From: Catenuloplanes indicus
GTDB taxonomy: Bacteria > Actinomycetota > Actinomycetes > Mycobacteriales > Micromonosporaceae
Assembly: GCF_030813715.1 (NCBI RefSeq)
Contig: NZ_JAUSUZ010000001.1
Span: forward strand, 1,364,001-1,428,000
Reading direction: 5' to 3'
Length of the DNA stretch: 64,000 bases
Shown: in pieces, positions 8,849 through 16,183 of the stretch
Numbering within the stretch: the first letter of the stretch is position 1
Layout: each line of letters opens with the position of its first letter
Notes under the pieces: model-generated
Databases searched by the model: none
What the model was told of the DNA's origin: nothing
Seen by the model: the letters and a program-made list of their open reading frames with translations, nothing else
Made by a program: the position numbers and the translations under genes

Positions 8849-9225
8849 CCCCCTCCGTCACGTCAGCGCCCCCTCCCCACCCGGTCACGCCACCGCACCC
8901 GGGCCCGCACAGCACCGCCGCCGCCAGCCGCACCGCACTACCTGACCCGCACGGCGCTCGTCGCGCGCACGCCACACCCCCCTCCCGGCCCGACGGCACT
9001 CCCGGCCCACGGCATTCCCGACACCCATCCCACTCCCGGCCGCCAGGGCATTCCCGGCACACGGCATTCCCGGCGCCCATCCCACTCCCGGCCACCACGG
9101 CACTTCCAACAAAGGCACCCTTCCACGGCATCACCGGCCCTACGGCACCCGACATCCCCGCTCCCGGCCTCAGGCGCTACCGACACGGGCCCACTCTCGG
9201 CAGCCATGCCCGTCCCGGTCACATA
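8849..9225. repeat. Intergenic spacer with 52-bp degenerate tandem repeat
   Basis: This 377-base stretch has no convincing gene. Between about 9008 and 9107 a unit beginning CACGGCATTCCCG is repeated with a period of 52 bases (copies at 9008 and 9060), with shorter echoes of GGCATTCCCGG and CCCACTCCCGGCC inside and around. Open frames on the minus strand show low-complexity translations that simply mirror the repeat, so I do not call them genes. Confidence 0.5.
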
Positions 9226-9310
9226 CCCTGAGTGATCAATCAGTGGAGCGAAACGGACGTCATTTAGCGACGTTGACATCTCTTTTGCTCCACTGATTGA
9301 TCACTCAGGG
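9226..9310. repeat. Long perfect-type hairpin element, copy 1
   Basis: Arms of 28 bases at 9226-9253 and 9283-9310 are inverted copies with a single C/T difference (G-U in RNA); the arms contain TGAGTGATCAATCAGTGGAG. They enclose a 29-base loop with GGACGTCAT and GTTGACAT. A second copy lies at 16021-16104. The stem is AT-richer than its surroundings and has no relation to any coding frame. It may be a MITE-like mobile repeat, a transcription barrier or a structured RNA. Confidence 0.85.
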
Positions 9311-9348
9311 CCGGGTGGTCCTGTTCAGTGGGAGCGGACTCCGGCACG

Positions 9349-9387
9349 CAGGGTGGGATACCGCGATATTTCGGGCGCGCAGCGCCC
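9349..9387. repeat. Conserved 39-bp companion of hairpin, copy 1
   Basis: The block runs from CAGGGTG to AGCGCCC and includes CGCGATATTTCGGGCGCG and the small hairpin GGGCGC...GCGCCC. It lies 38 bases after the long hairpin. The same block follows the second hairpin copy after a 40-base gap (16145-16183), with four or five base differences. Hairpin plus block therefore form one composite repeat of about 162 bases. Confidence 0.8.
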
Positions 9388-9568
9388 ACTCGCTGCCGGT
9401 CACTGGGGATGCGCGGCGGGTCAGCCGGTCACCCACCCCCGTGTGGTGCAGTCGGGGCAGCAGGCCGGGCCAAGAAGGGGATCTCGCGCGGCCGTGGCGC
9501 CCGGACCGTCCGACGTGGCCTGTTGCGCCACCAGCCGGGCGAACGCGCCATCCGGCGACATGATCGGC

Positions 9569-9952
9569 ATGATGAACATCGTCGCAGTGGCCCCCAGGGG
9601 TGGGGCGGCGGCGCGGGAACGGGGGCGGTGCACCGGCGGCTGTTGCCGGGGCGGGTCGCAAATGCGCGGATCGAGGGTGACACCAGGATCCTGACGATGC
9701 GGGACGGGCACGAGGTCCGGGAACTGATCGTCGGGATCGACCACGAGCTGCGGCGGATGGCGTATTCCGTCGTGGGTGGGCAGCGGATGTCGCTGACCTA
9801 TCACCACACATTCTTTCAGGTCGATCCGGAAAGCGCCGGGCACTGTCGGCTCCTGTGGGTGACCGATGCGTTACCACATGACGCGGCCGCGGATCCGGCC
9901 GAGAATGGAACGCGGAATCGCCGAGATCAAGGCCGTTCTCGAAAGCCAGTGA
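9569..9952 (+). pseudogene. SRPBCC family protein remnant (frameshifted)
   Basis: From about 9601 one frame reads like the second half of an SRPBCC/polyketide cyclase-like protein: A-V-H-R-R-L-L-P-G, then ARIEGDTRILTMRDGHEVRE, then CRLLWVTDALPHD. Around 9880 the expected C-terminal helix (RIRPRMERGIAEIKAVLES) continues in the next frame up to a stop at 9950-9952, so a single-base indel broke the gene. The N-terminal part before 9601 also changes frame. The family binds small hydrophobic ligands in a helix-grip fold; this copy is probably dead. It lies directly after the repeat element. Confidence 0.5.
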
Positions 9953-10070
9953 CCGGCATCACTCGATCGGGTGGAGCAAGAAATGTGCGGAGAGTGACCA
10001 CCGAACGAACGAAGTGGAGCGGACCGCGCGGCAGCACACCCGGCACGACCACGCCGGAAACGGAACGGTT

Positions 10071-10319
10071 CTACATGGCCTGCGGCCGCTGCCGCCCCAC
10101 CTGATCCGTGGCGACATAGACGCCGCGGCCCTGGTGACCCTGGAGTTCACCGAGGGTGTTGAGCATGCGGATGGCCATCTTGACCGGCTCGGCACTGCAG
10201 CTGTAGGCGACGGTGAGTTCGGCGATGGAGGGCAGCTTGTCGCCGGGCTTGAGATCACCGTTCGCGATCTTGGTGCGGATGTCAGCCATGATCTGCTGGT
10301 AGATGGGGGTGGCGGGCAT
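10071..10319 (-). CDS. Short GntR-family DNA-binding regulator
   Basis: An 82-residue protein that is almost only a GntR winged helix: P-I-Y-Q-Q-I-M-A-D-I at the start, G-D-L-K-P-G-D-K-L-P-S in the middle and the wing G-R-G-V-Y-V near residue 66. There is no effector-binding domain, as in the YtrA-like small GntR proteins, although the usual extra helices are also short. GGGAG lies upstream of the ATG. Divergent to it is a transport operon, and three copies of a TGGAAT-N7-ATTCCA palindrome lie between the two, one of them 49 bases before this start. It is the best candidate for the protein that binds them. Confidence 0.82.
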   Translation of the reverse strand: MPATPIYQQIMADIRTKIANGDLKPGDKLPSIAELTVAYSCSAEPVKMAIRMLNTLGELQGHQGRGVYVATDQVGRQRPQAM

Positions 10320-10367
10320 GGTGAGGAACTCCCTTGGTCAGCGCCTGCCATGACATCACGCTGAACC

Positions 10368-10386
10368 TCGGATAACAAGCATTCCA
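10368..10386. promoter_or_regulatory. Operator-like palindrome, site A (degenerate)
   Basis: The sequence TCGGAT-AACAAGC-ATTCCA matches the TGGAAT-N7-ATTCCA pattern in its right half and partly in its left. It lies 49 bases upstream of the GntR start, a plausible place for autoregulation. Confidence 0.45.
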
Positions 10387-10412
10387 AGAATCCTCAGTAT
10401 CCACAGTTGACT

Positions 10413-10431
10413 TGGAATGAGATGCATTCTA
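10413..10431. promoter_or_regulatory. Operator-like palindrome, site B
   Basis: TGGAAT-GAGATGC-ATTCTA: same 7-base spacer as site C and one mismatch in the right arm. It lies 45 bases from site A (about four helical turns), so two dimers could sit on the same face of the DNA. Confidence 0.6.
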
Positions 10432-10442
10432 GGTTTTCGATC

Positions 10443-10500
10443 CGAGGGCCCGCCGTTCTGCTCTTGGTCAGCAACTTTGGGTGACGAAGGCGGGCCCTCG
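10443..10500. other. Hairpin with 12-bp perfect stem in leader region
   Basis: CGAGGGCCCGCC at 10443-10454 pairs perfectly with GGCGGGCCCTCG at 10489-10500 around a 34-base loop. It lies between operator sites B and C, in the presumed leader of the transport operon. It could be an attenuator or part of a structured leader RNA; no known riboswitch was recognised. Confidence 0.5.
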
Positions 10501-10583
10501 CCACCGATCGGGGCGCGTCCCCGAACGCCGTGTTGCCGCCGGAGACCCCCCTCGCCGCACCTCGCGGCCGCTCCGCGGCAACT

Positions 10584-10602
10584 TGGAATGCATAGAATTC
10601 CA
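10584..10602. promoter_or_regulatory. Operator-like palindrome, site C (perfect)
   Basis: TGGAAT-GCATAGA-ATTCCA is a perfect inverted repeat. It ends 2 bases before the Shine-Dalgarno GAAGGGA and 15 bases before the GTG start of the binding-protein gene, so a bound repressor could block transcription or ribosome access. Confidence 0.65.
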
Positions 10603-10617
10603 CGAAGGGATGTTGCA

Positions 10618-11724
10618 GTGGCATCACTGCTGAACCGGCCGCTCAGCCGCCGGACGCTGCTGGCAGGCAGCGCCGCGGCCGGCGTCGGCCTCACCGGGCT
10701 GGCCGCCGGCTGCACGTCGGACGACGGCGCGGAGACCGCGGCGCCGAGCGGCGAGCTGCGCAAGACCACGTACATGACCGCGTTCGGTCTGCCGGGTCGT
10801 GAGGCGGCCGGTGCGGTGGCGAAGGGCAAGGGCTTCTTCACCGAGGCCGGGCTGGACGTCGAGATCCTCGCGGGCGCGGCCGGTGAGAAGAACTACGCGG
10901 CGATGGAGTCCGGGCAGGTGGACTTCGGCGCGGTGGACTGGTCCGGCGCGGTCCCGCGGTACGCCAAGGGCGGCAAGGCCGTGAAGATCGTGGCCGCGAT
11001 CCACTCGCAGACGCTCATCTCGATGGTGACGCTGCCCAGCACCGGCATCACCGGCGCACGCCAGCTGATCGGCAAGCGGATCGGCGTGGGTGCCGGCGCG
11101 GCGCCGAAGTCGGTCTTCCCGGCGTACGCGTCGGCGTTCAACATCGAGCCGGCCGAGCTGAAGACCGTGCAGTGGCAGGAGGTCGCGCCGGACCAGGTCG
11201 CGGGCCTGCTCATCGCCGGCAAGGTGGACGCGATCGGCCTGTTCGTCGCGGGTACGCCGGGCGTGCGCAAGGCCGCGATCGGCAAGGGCCTGATCACCAA
11301 GGAGCAGGACCTGGTGGTGCTGCCGTACAGCGACGGCCTGACCGACCTGATGGGCAACGTGCTGACCGCGCGCACCCAGCTCATCCAGGAGCAGCCGCAG
11401 CTGGTCCGCGACTTCACGAACGCGCTGATGAAGGGCCTGGACTACGCGGTCAACAACCCGGAGGAGGCGGCGAAGATCCTGGCCGAGCAGGTGCCGGAGA
11501 CCGACCCGGAGGTGGCGGCCGCGGAGCTGGTCATCATGAAGAACTACGTCTACCCGCAGGACACCACGAAGCCGGTCGGCTTCATCGACGTGGCCCGCGC
11601 GGCGAAGGGCGCGGCCATCCTCGAGGGCGTGCTCCAGCTGCCACCGGTCGACGTCGGCGACATGATCGACTTCAACTTCGTTCCCGGCGGTACGCCCGTG
11701 GCGGCGTCCGCGGCGGCCAAGTGA
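10618..11724 (+). CDS. NMT1/THI5-like ABC substrate-binding lipoprotein
   Basis: A 368-residue protein with Tat motif S-R-R-T-L-L-A-G and lipobox L-A-A-G-C32. The mature part is of the nitrate/sulfonate/thiamine-precursor type: MTAFGLPGREAAGAVAKGKGF, then EILAGAAGEKNYAAMESGQVDF, then a C-terminal domain with repeated helices. Such proteins capture small anions or pyrimidines such as sulfonates, taurine or HMP outside the membrane. GTG start at 10618 has GAAGGGA 7 bases upstream. Downstream, with 7 bases between, is a methyltransferase and then the permease. No ATPase gene is in the operon. Confidence 0.88.
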   Translation: MASLLNRPLSRRTLLAGSAAAGVGLTGLAAGCTSDDGAETAAPSGELRKTTYMTAFGLPGREAAGAVAKGKGFFTEAGLDVEILAGAAGEKNYAAMESGQVDFGAVDWSGAVPRYAKGGKAVKIVAAIHSQTLISMVTLPSTGITGARQLIGKRIGVGAGAAPKSVFPAYASAFNIEPAELKTVQWQEVAPDQVAGLLIAGKVDAIGLFVAGTPGVRKAAIGKGLITKEQDLVVLPYSDGLTDLMGNVLTARTQLIQEQPQLVRDFTNALMKGLDYAVNNPEEAAKILAEQVPETDPEVAAAELVIMKNYVYPQDTTKPVGFIDVARAAKGAAILEGVLQLPPVDVGDMIDFNFVPGGTPVAASAAAK

Positions 11725-11731
11725 GGCGCGC

Positions 11732-12556
11732 GTGACGGACATCCGGCCGTACCCGCTGAGCAATCTGCACGCGGCGTCGGGCGCGCATCACGACGCGCTC
11801 AGCGACCTGCTCGACGACGACACCATGTACCGGATCATGAGCCTGATCGACCGGGAGAGCTTCCCGGCCACCGGGCTGCCGTCCGGCACCTGGGCGGGCG
11901 CGAGCATGCTGGAGGTCGGCGCCGGGGCCGGCAGCGTGGCGCAGAAGATGCGCTACCTGGTCGGTGACTCGGGCCGGGTGGTCGCGCTGGACCTGCACCC
12001 GGCGATCGCGCCGGACGGCAACCTCGAGGTGGTGCAGCTCGACCTGCTCTCCGGCGAGCCGCTGCCGGCCGGGCCGTTCCACCTGATCCACGCGCGGCTC
12101 ACGCTCGGCCATCTGCCGCCGCGCAAGGAGATCACCGCGCGTCTCGTCGAGCGCCTGGCCCCGGGCGGGTGGCTGTGCCTGGAGGACTTCCGGGCGCGGC
12201 GGGCGAACATCGCGGTGGCCGGTGCGGGCGCCGAGATCGTCGAGGAGTTCCAGCGGACCGTGGGTGAGAAGGTCTTCGACGCACACGGTACGGACCCGGG
12301 CTGGGCGCCGAGCATGCACGGCGTGCTCACCGGGCTCGGTCTGAGCAATGTGGAGACCAGGACGTTCAGCTCGTACTGGGGTGGCGGGAACGCGGGTGCG
12401 CGCTTCCTGACCGCGATCCACGCGCAGACGTACGACAAGATGCTCGCCGCCGGGATGGCCAAGGACCGGCTGGACCGGGTGCCGGAGATCATGGCGCACC
12501 CGGAGACGCTGATCCACGGCCACGAGGTGTTCTCGGTGGTCGGCCAGCGCGTCTGA
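11732..12556 (+). CDS. SAM-dependent methyltransferase in transport operon
   Basis: A 274-residue class I methyltransferase. Motif I is M-L-E-V-G-A-G-A-G at residues 59-67, with an acidic end of strand 2 (VVALDLHP), motif Post-I D-L-L-S-G-E and the motif III-like APGGWLCLEDF. The GTG start lies 7 bases after the upstream stop with GAGG overlapping the junction, so translation is probably coupled. Its substrate is unknown. Sitting between a binding protein and its permease, it may modify the imported compound. It shares no feature with known sulfonate or thiamine salvage enzymes, so that link stays open. Confidence 0.85.
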   Translation: MTDIRPYPLSNLHAASGAHHDALSDLLDDDTMYRIMSLIDRESFPATGLPSGTWAGASMLEVGAGAGSVAQKMRYLVGDSGRVVALDLHPAIAPDGNLEVVQLDLLSGEPLPAGPFHLIHARLTLGHLPPRKEITARLVERLAPGGWLCLEDFRARRANIAVAGAGAEIVEEFQRTVGEKVFDAHGTDPGWAPSMHGVLTGLGLSNVETRTFSSYWGGGNAGARFLTAIHAQTYDKMLAAGMAKDRLDRVPEIMAHPETLIHGHEVFSVVGQRV

Positions 12557-12561
12557 GAAAC

Positions 12562-12626
12562 GTGCCGGGCGTGCCCGCGCACACCGGGACCGCCATCTTC
12601 CCGGTGTGCCCGCGCACGCCCGGCAC
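12562..12626. other. Very strong 28-bp intercistronic hairpin
   Basis: Arms 12562-12589 and 12599-12626 pair at 26 of 28 positions around a 9-base loop (CCGCCATCT). The arms begin GTGCCGGGCGTGC. It lies inside the operon, 5 bases after the methyltransferase stop and 20 bases before the permease start. No T-run follows, so it could be a partial terminator, an attenuator, or an mRNA-stabilising element that sets a lower level for the permease. Confidence 0.8.
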
Positions 12627-12646
12627 CATCCTATGAGGAGCACCGG

Positions 12647-13402
12647 GTGTCCCTTCGTGCAACCTTCCTGCCCACCGCCGGGGTCGTCGGTGTGGTGCTG
12701 GCCTGGTGGTCGTTCACCGTGCTCGGCGGCGTGCCGGAGTTCTTCCTGCCGTCGCCGCCGCAGATCTTCGACGCGTTCCTGCAGAAGCCGGAGTACCTGC
12801 TCGGCGAGGCCGTCGTCACGCTGATCGAGACGCTGGCCGGGTTCGCCATCGCGACCGCGGCCGGTCTGCTGATCGGCGTCGGGCTGGCCGCGTCGGCCAC
12901 CGCGGACCGGATCACGCTGCCGGTCTTCGTCGCACTCAACGCCGTACCGAAGGTGGCCCTGGCTCCGTTGTTGCTCTTCTGGCTGGGTTTCGGGTTCCCG
13001 CCGAAGATCACCCTGGTCGCGATCATGTGCTTCTTCCCGATCCTGCTCGCGGTCAAGCAGGGGCTGACGTCCGCACCGGCCGAGTCGCTGGAGCTGGCCG
13101 CGTCGCTGTGCGCGAACCGCCGGCAGACGTTCCTGAAGATCCGCTTCCACTACGCGCTGCCGCAGATCTTCCTCGGGCTGAAGACCGCGATCAACCTGGC
13201 CGTCATCGGCGCGGTGGTGGCCGAGCTGTCGAACCCGGAGCGCGGTCTCGGCACCGTGATCAGCCGCAGCACCTCGAACTTCGACACACCGGCCGCGTTC
13301 GCCGCGATCGTGCTGCTCGCGGTCATCTCGGTCACGCTGTTCTACGGCATCGCGCTGATCGAGCGGCTACTGCTGCCATGGGCCCGGGAGATCAGCGGCT
13401 AG
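12647..13402 (+). CDS. ABC transporter permease, nitrate/sulfonate/HMP type
   Basis: A 251-residue protein with about six membrane helices and the BPD_transp_1 EAA loop: ELAASLCANRRQTFLKIRF followed by LPQIFLGLK near residues 145-180. The N-terminal part (FFLPSPPQIFDAF) is typical of SsuC/TauC/ThiX-like permeases. GTG start with GAGGAG 6-7 bases upstream. Pairs with the binding protein encoded two genes earlier. The cognate ATPase must come from elsewhere. Its stop lies 11 bases inside the convergent TetR gene. Confidence 0.88.
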   Translation: MSLRATFLPTAGVVGVVLAWWSFTVLGGVPEFFLPSPPQIFDAFLQKPEYLLGEAVVTLIETLAGFAIATAAGLLIGVGLAASATADRITLPVFVALNAVPKVALAPLLLFWLGFGFPPKITLVAIMCFFPILLAVKQGLTSAPAESLELAASLCANRRQTFLKIRFHYALPQIFLGLKTAINLAVIGAVVAELSNPERGLGTVISRSTSNFDTPAAFAAIVLLAVISVTLFYGIALIERLLLPWAREISG

Positions 13403-13997
13403 CGAGCCAGCCGCGCAGGATCGCGGCGAGCGCCCGCCGGCCGAGATGCACCGCGCGGTCCGGGCCGATCGTGCCGAGGTGGCCGAGCGACGCCATCCCG
13501 TGCAGCGTGCCCCAGACGATCTCGCAGGCCTCGTCCAGCTCCAGCGCGACCGCGTGCGCGGCGGACCAGTCGGCCAGCGCCCGGTAGGTCAGCCCGACCA
13601 CCGGATCGGCGGCCCGCTTCCGCGCCTCGGCGCCCAGCAGCGTGTTGGTCATCGCCTGGTAGAGGTACGGATGCGCACCCGCGTAGCGCAGGTAGGCCTC
13701 GGCGCCGTCCAGCACCCGGTCCCCGGCGCCCGCGATCGCCGCGCCCATCTCCGCGTGCAACTGCCGGTACCCGTGTTCGACCAGCGCCAGCAGCAGCCCG
13801 TCCTTGCCGTCGAAGTGCTGGTAGACGATCGGCGGCGTGTACTCCACCTCGGCGGCGACCCGGCGCACGGTCAGCCCGGCCGCGCCCTCCGACTCCAGGA
13901 TCTCCAGCGCCGCCGCCACGATCCGGTCGCGGACGTTCGCCCGTTCCCGCTCCCGGCGCTGCCGTACCGCACCGCTCGTTGACATCTCCTCGGACAC
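13392..13997 (-). CDS. TetR family repressor
   Basis: A 201-residue protein. Residues 20-70 form the TetR HTH: IVAAALEILESEGAAGLTVRRVA, then the recognition helix region ending TPPIVYQHFDGKDGLL. The C-terminal part contains W-G-T-L-H-G-M-A-S-L-G, characteristic of the TetR_C_13/WHG class. Start choice between GTG at 13997 and ATG 12 bases downstream is unclear because both lie close to GA-rich sites. Two palindromes centred on AACAGTGTT lie between this gene and the divergent GMC oxidoreductase, so autoregulation and control of that gene are likely. Confidence 0.88.
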   Translation of the reverse strand: MSEEMSTSGAVRQRRERERANVRDRIVAAALEILESEGAAGLTVRRVAAEVEYTPPIVYQHFDGKDGLLLALVEHGYRQLHAEMGAAIAGAGDRVLDGAEAYLRYAGAHPYLYQAMTNTLLGAEARKRAADPVVGLTYRALADWSAAHAVALELDEACEIVWGTLHGMASLGHLGTIGPDRAVHLGRRALAAILRGWLASR

Positions 13998-14005
13998 GCC
14001 TCCAA

Positions 14006-14037
14006 CTTAACAGTGTTCGAAAATCTAACAGTGTTAG
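14006..14037. promoter_or_regulatory. Twin TetR operator
   Basis: Two copies of AACA-G-TGTT are centred at 14013 and 14031, 18 bases apart. The second is the perfect palindrome CTAACA-G-TGTTAG (14025-14037). The first has AACA/TGTT arms only. They occupy the short space between the divergent TetR and GMC starts, with the second copy ending 9 bases before the GMC ATG. Confidence 0.75.
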
Positions 14038-14046
14038 GCGTGCCGC

Positions 14047-15833
14047 ATGTATGACGTTCCGGAATTCCTGACCCGTGATCACTATGAGGCCCTGGTCATC
14101 GGCAGCGGCTTCGGCGGCGCGGTGGCGGTCTGCCGGCTGGCCCAGGCCGGCGTGGACGTCGCGATCGTCGAGCGCGGCCGTCGCTGGCCGGCTGGCAGCT
14201 TCCCGCGCGACCTGACCCGGCTCGACGACGGCTGGCTGTGGGCATGCAACCACGGTCTCTACGACGCGATGCCGCTCAACGACATCCTCGCCGTGCGCGC
14301 CGCCGGGTACGGTGGCGGCTCGCTGGTCTACGCGAACGTGGCGGTCCGCTCGCCGCAGGCCGTGTTCGACGGCTGGCCCGCGCCGTACAGCCGCGCGCAC
14401 CTGGAGGAGCACTACGACCTCGCCGCGCACATGCTGGACGTGGCGCCGGTGCCGCAGGACCGCGAGCTGCCGCCGAAGAGCCGCCTCATGGCCGAGGCCG
14501 CGGACCGGCTCGGGCACCGCGACGGCTTCTTCCACCCCAACCTGGCCGTCACGTTCGCCGACCGCGGCCCGGGGCAGACCAACCGCTTCGGCGTGCCGCA
14601 GCGCGGCTGCACCTACTGCGGGCAGTGCGACATCGGCTGCAACGTCGGCGCGAAGAACAGCGCACGATGCATCTACCGACCTATGTGTCCGGTCAGATGA
14701 GCCGCGGCATGCAGACGATGCTGTCGTCCGCGCGGTCGTTCGCGAGCCGGCTGGGCACGAACCGGACCGCCGTGCTGCTCGCGATGGGCGCGGACCACGC
14801 GGACGGCCGGATCGAGCTGCGCGGCAGGAACAACCGGCTGCGCGTGGTCTGGGACACCACCCGCAACGACCCGCTCTACACCGAGCAGCAGACCGTCTCC
14901 GGGGCCATGGTCCGCGCGCTCGGCGGCACCCCGTTCACCACCCCGACGTGGCGGATGTTCCGGCAGCCGGTCACCGTGCACAACCTCGGCGGCGTGCCGA
15001 TGGGCAGCGCCGCCTCGCCGGACGGCGAGGTGTTCGGCCATCCCGGCCTCTACGTGCTCGACGGCGCGCTGCTGCCCGGCGCGACCGCCGGCAACCCGTC
15101 GCTGACCATCACCGCGGTCGCGGAGCGCTGCATCGAACGGGCGGTCCGCCGGATCACCGGCGACCCGTCCTGGCGGGCGCCGGAGCGTGACAGCCTGGTG
15201 CCGCGCCCGATCCCGGAGGACACGGCCGTGGCGGCGGTCGCCCGGCGTGCCGCGGTGCTGCGCCGCCCGGCCGGGGTCCGCTTCTCCGAGGTGATGACCG
15301 GCACGGTCCGGCTGCCCGGCCCGGACGGGCTGCCCGGTGCCGCCCAGCTGCGGCTGTCCGTGGACATCCCGGACCTGGACGCGCTGATCGGCGATCCCGC
15401 GCACTCGGCCGCGGTCTACGGCACGATCCGGGTGGCCGGACCGACCGCTCAGCCGGTCATGGTCGCCGGGGGGCGGCTGCACCTGCTCGCCACGGTCGAC
15501 GGCGGCCCGGCGCGCACCATGACGTACCAGATACCGTTCACCGACGACACCGGCCGCCATTGGCTGCTGCACGGCACCAAGCACGTCCGCCGCGGCCGGC
15601 GCACGAACCCGTGGACCGCCACCACCCGCCTCGCCGTGGCCGTCGTCGACCCGGACGAGCGCTACGACGCGGTCATCCCCACCGGCCGGATGACGATCAC
15701 CGCGCGCGAGGCCGCCCGCCTGCTGACCACGATCCGCCCGACCGGCGCCGGCACACCGGCCACGGTCGCCCGCTTCGGCCTCTTCCTCACCGGTGAGGTG
15801 GGCCGCGCGTTCCTGCAAGGAACCTCAAGATAG
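14047..15833 (+). pseudogene. GMC (cholesterol oxidase-like) oxidoreductase with internal deletion
   Basis: The first frame (14047-14700) encodes 217 residues with the FAD motif G-S-G-F-G-G near residue 19 and C-T-Y-C-G-Q-C-D-I-G-C near 195, then stops. From about 14695 a different frame resumes with the C-terminal half: LGTNRTAVLLAMGADH, HNLGGVPMG and ADGALLPGATAGNPSLTITA-like GMC_C motifs (the second reads LDGALLPGATAGNPSLTI), then a C-terminal extra domain to 15833. Roughly 150-200 residues that normally join these parts are missing and the frame is shifted. FAD binding by the product is therefore improbable. The gene family oxidises sterols or alcohols. Its TetR operators remain intact. 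Confidence 0.8.
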
Positions 15834-16020
15834 ATGCTTCCGCTTCCGGCGTGGTCACTTCGCCCCCATTCCCGTGGAGGCGCTGGCCGCGTATGCCGGC
15901 CGTGCTTACCGGGCGGCCGGCTACCGGCCCACGTAGCGGTGATGCGTGCTCACCGCCCGGAATTTCCGGATAAAGTCCTCTGCCACCGCACCTGGTGATC
16001 GCTTCCGTCGCGGGCCGGGA
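15834..16020. other. Intergenic region with possible gene scrap
   Basis: No full gene is visible. From 15874 to 15936 a short frame (V-E-A-L-A-A-Y-A-G-R-A-Y-R-A-A-G-Y-R-P-T, stop) looks like the C-terminus of some lost protein, with coding-like third positions. It has no upstream part in the same frame. Confidence 0.25.
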
Positions 16021-16104
16021 ACCTGAGTGATCAATCAGTGGAGCGAAAAGGACGTCATCTAGCGAAGTTGATATCCTTTTTGCTCCACTGATTGATCACA
16101 CAGG
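16021..16104. repeat. Long hairpin element, copy 2
   Basis: Near-identical to the element at 9226-9310. Left arm from 16022 and right arm to 16103 pair over about 31 positions with two mismatches (the stem is extended by AAAAGGA/TCCTTTT). The loop again holds GACGTCAT, TAGCGA and GTTGA. It lies 188 bases after the broken GMC gene. Confidence 0.85.
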
Positions 16105-16144
16105 GCTGGGCGGCGTCACTCGCCAGCGGCGGTGCTTCTACCTC

Positions 16145-16183
16145 CAGGGTGAGATATCGCGATATTTCGGGCGCGTAGCGCCC
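16145..16183. repeat. Conserved 39-bp companion of hairpin, copy 2
   Basis: The block from CAGGGTG to AGCGCCC contains the perfect palindrome TATCGCGATA and the hairpin GGGCGC-GTA-GCGCCC. It follows the long hairpin by 40 bases, as in copy 1. A GCTGCCG echo follows both copies. Confidence 0.8.

Noticed and set aside
8985-9120. Possible CRISPR array from repeated CATTCCCGG words
   Set aside because: Repeats are degenerate, spacing is irregular below 52 bases and there are no unique spacers or cas genes.
15842-15858. 15-base sequence TTCCGGCGTGGTCAC shared with the region after 54990
   Set aside because: At this GC content a 15-base match by chance in 64 kb is expected; flanks do not align.
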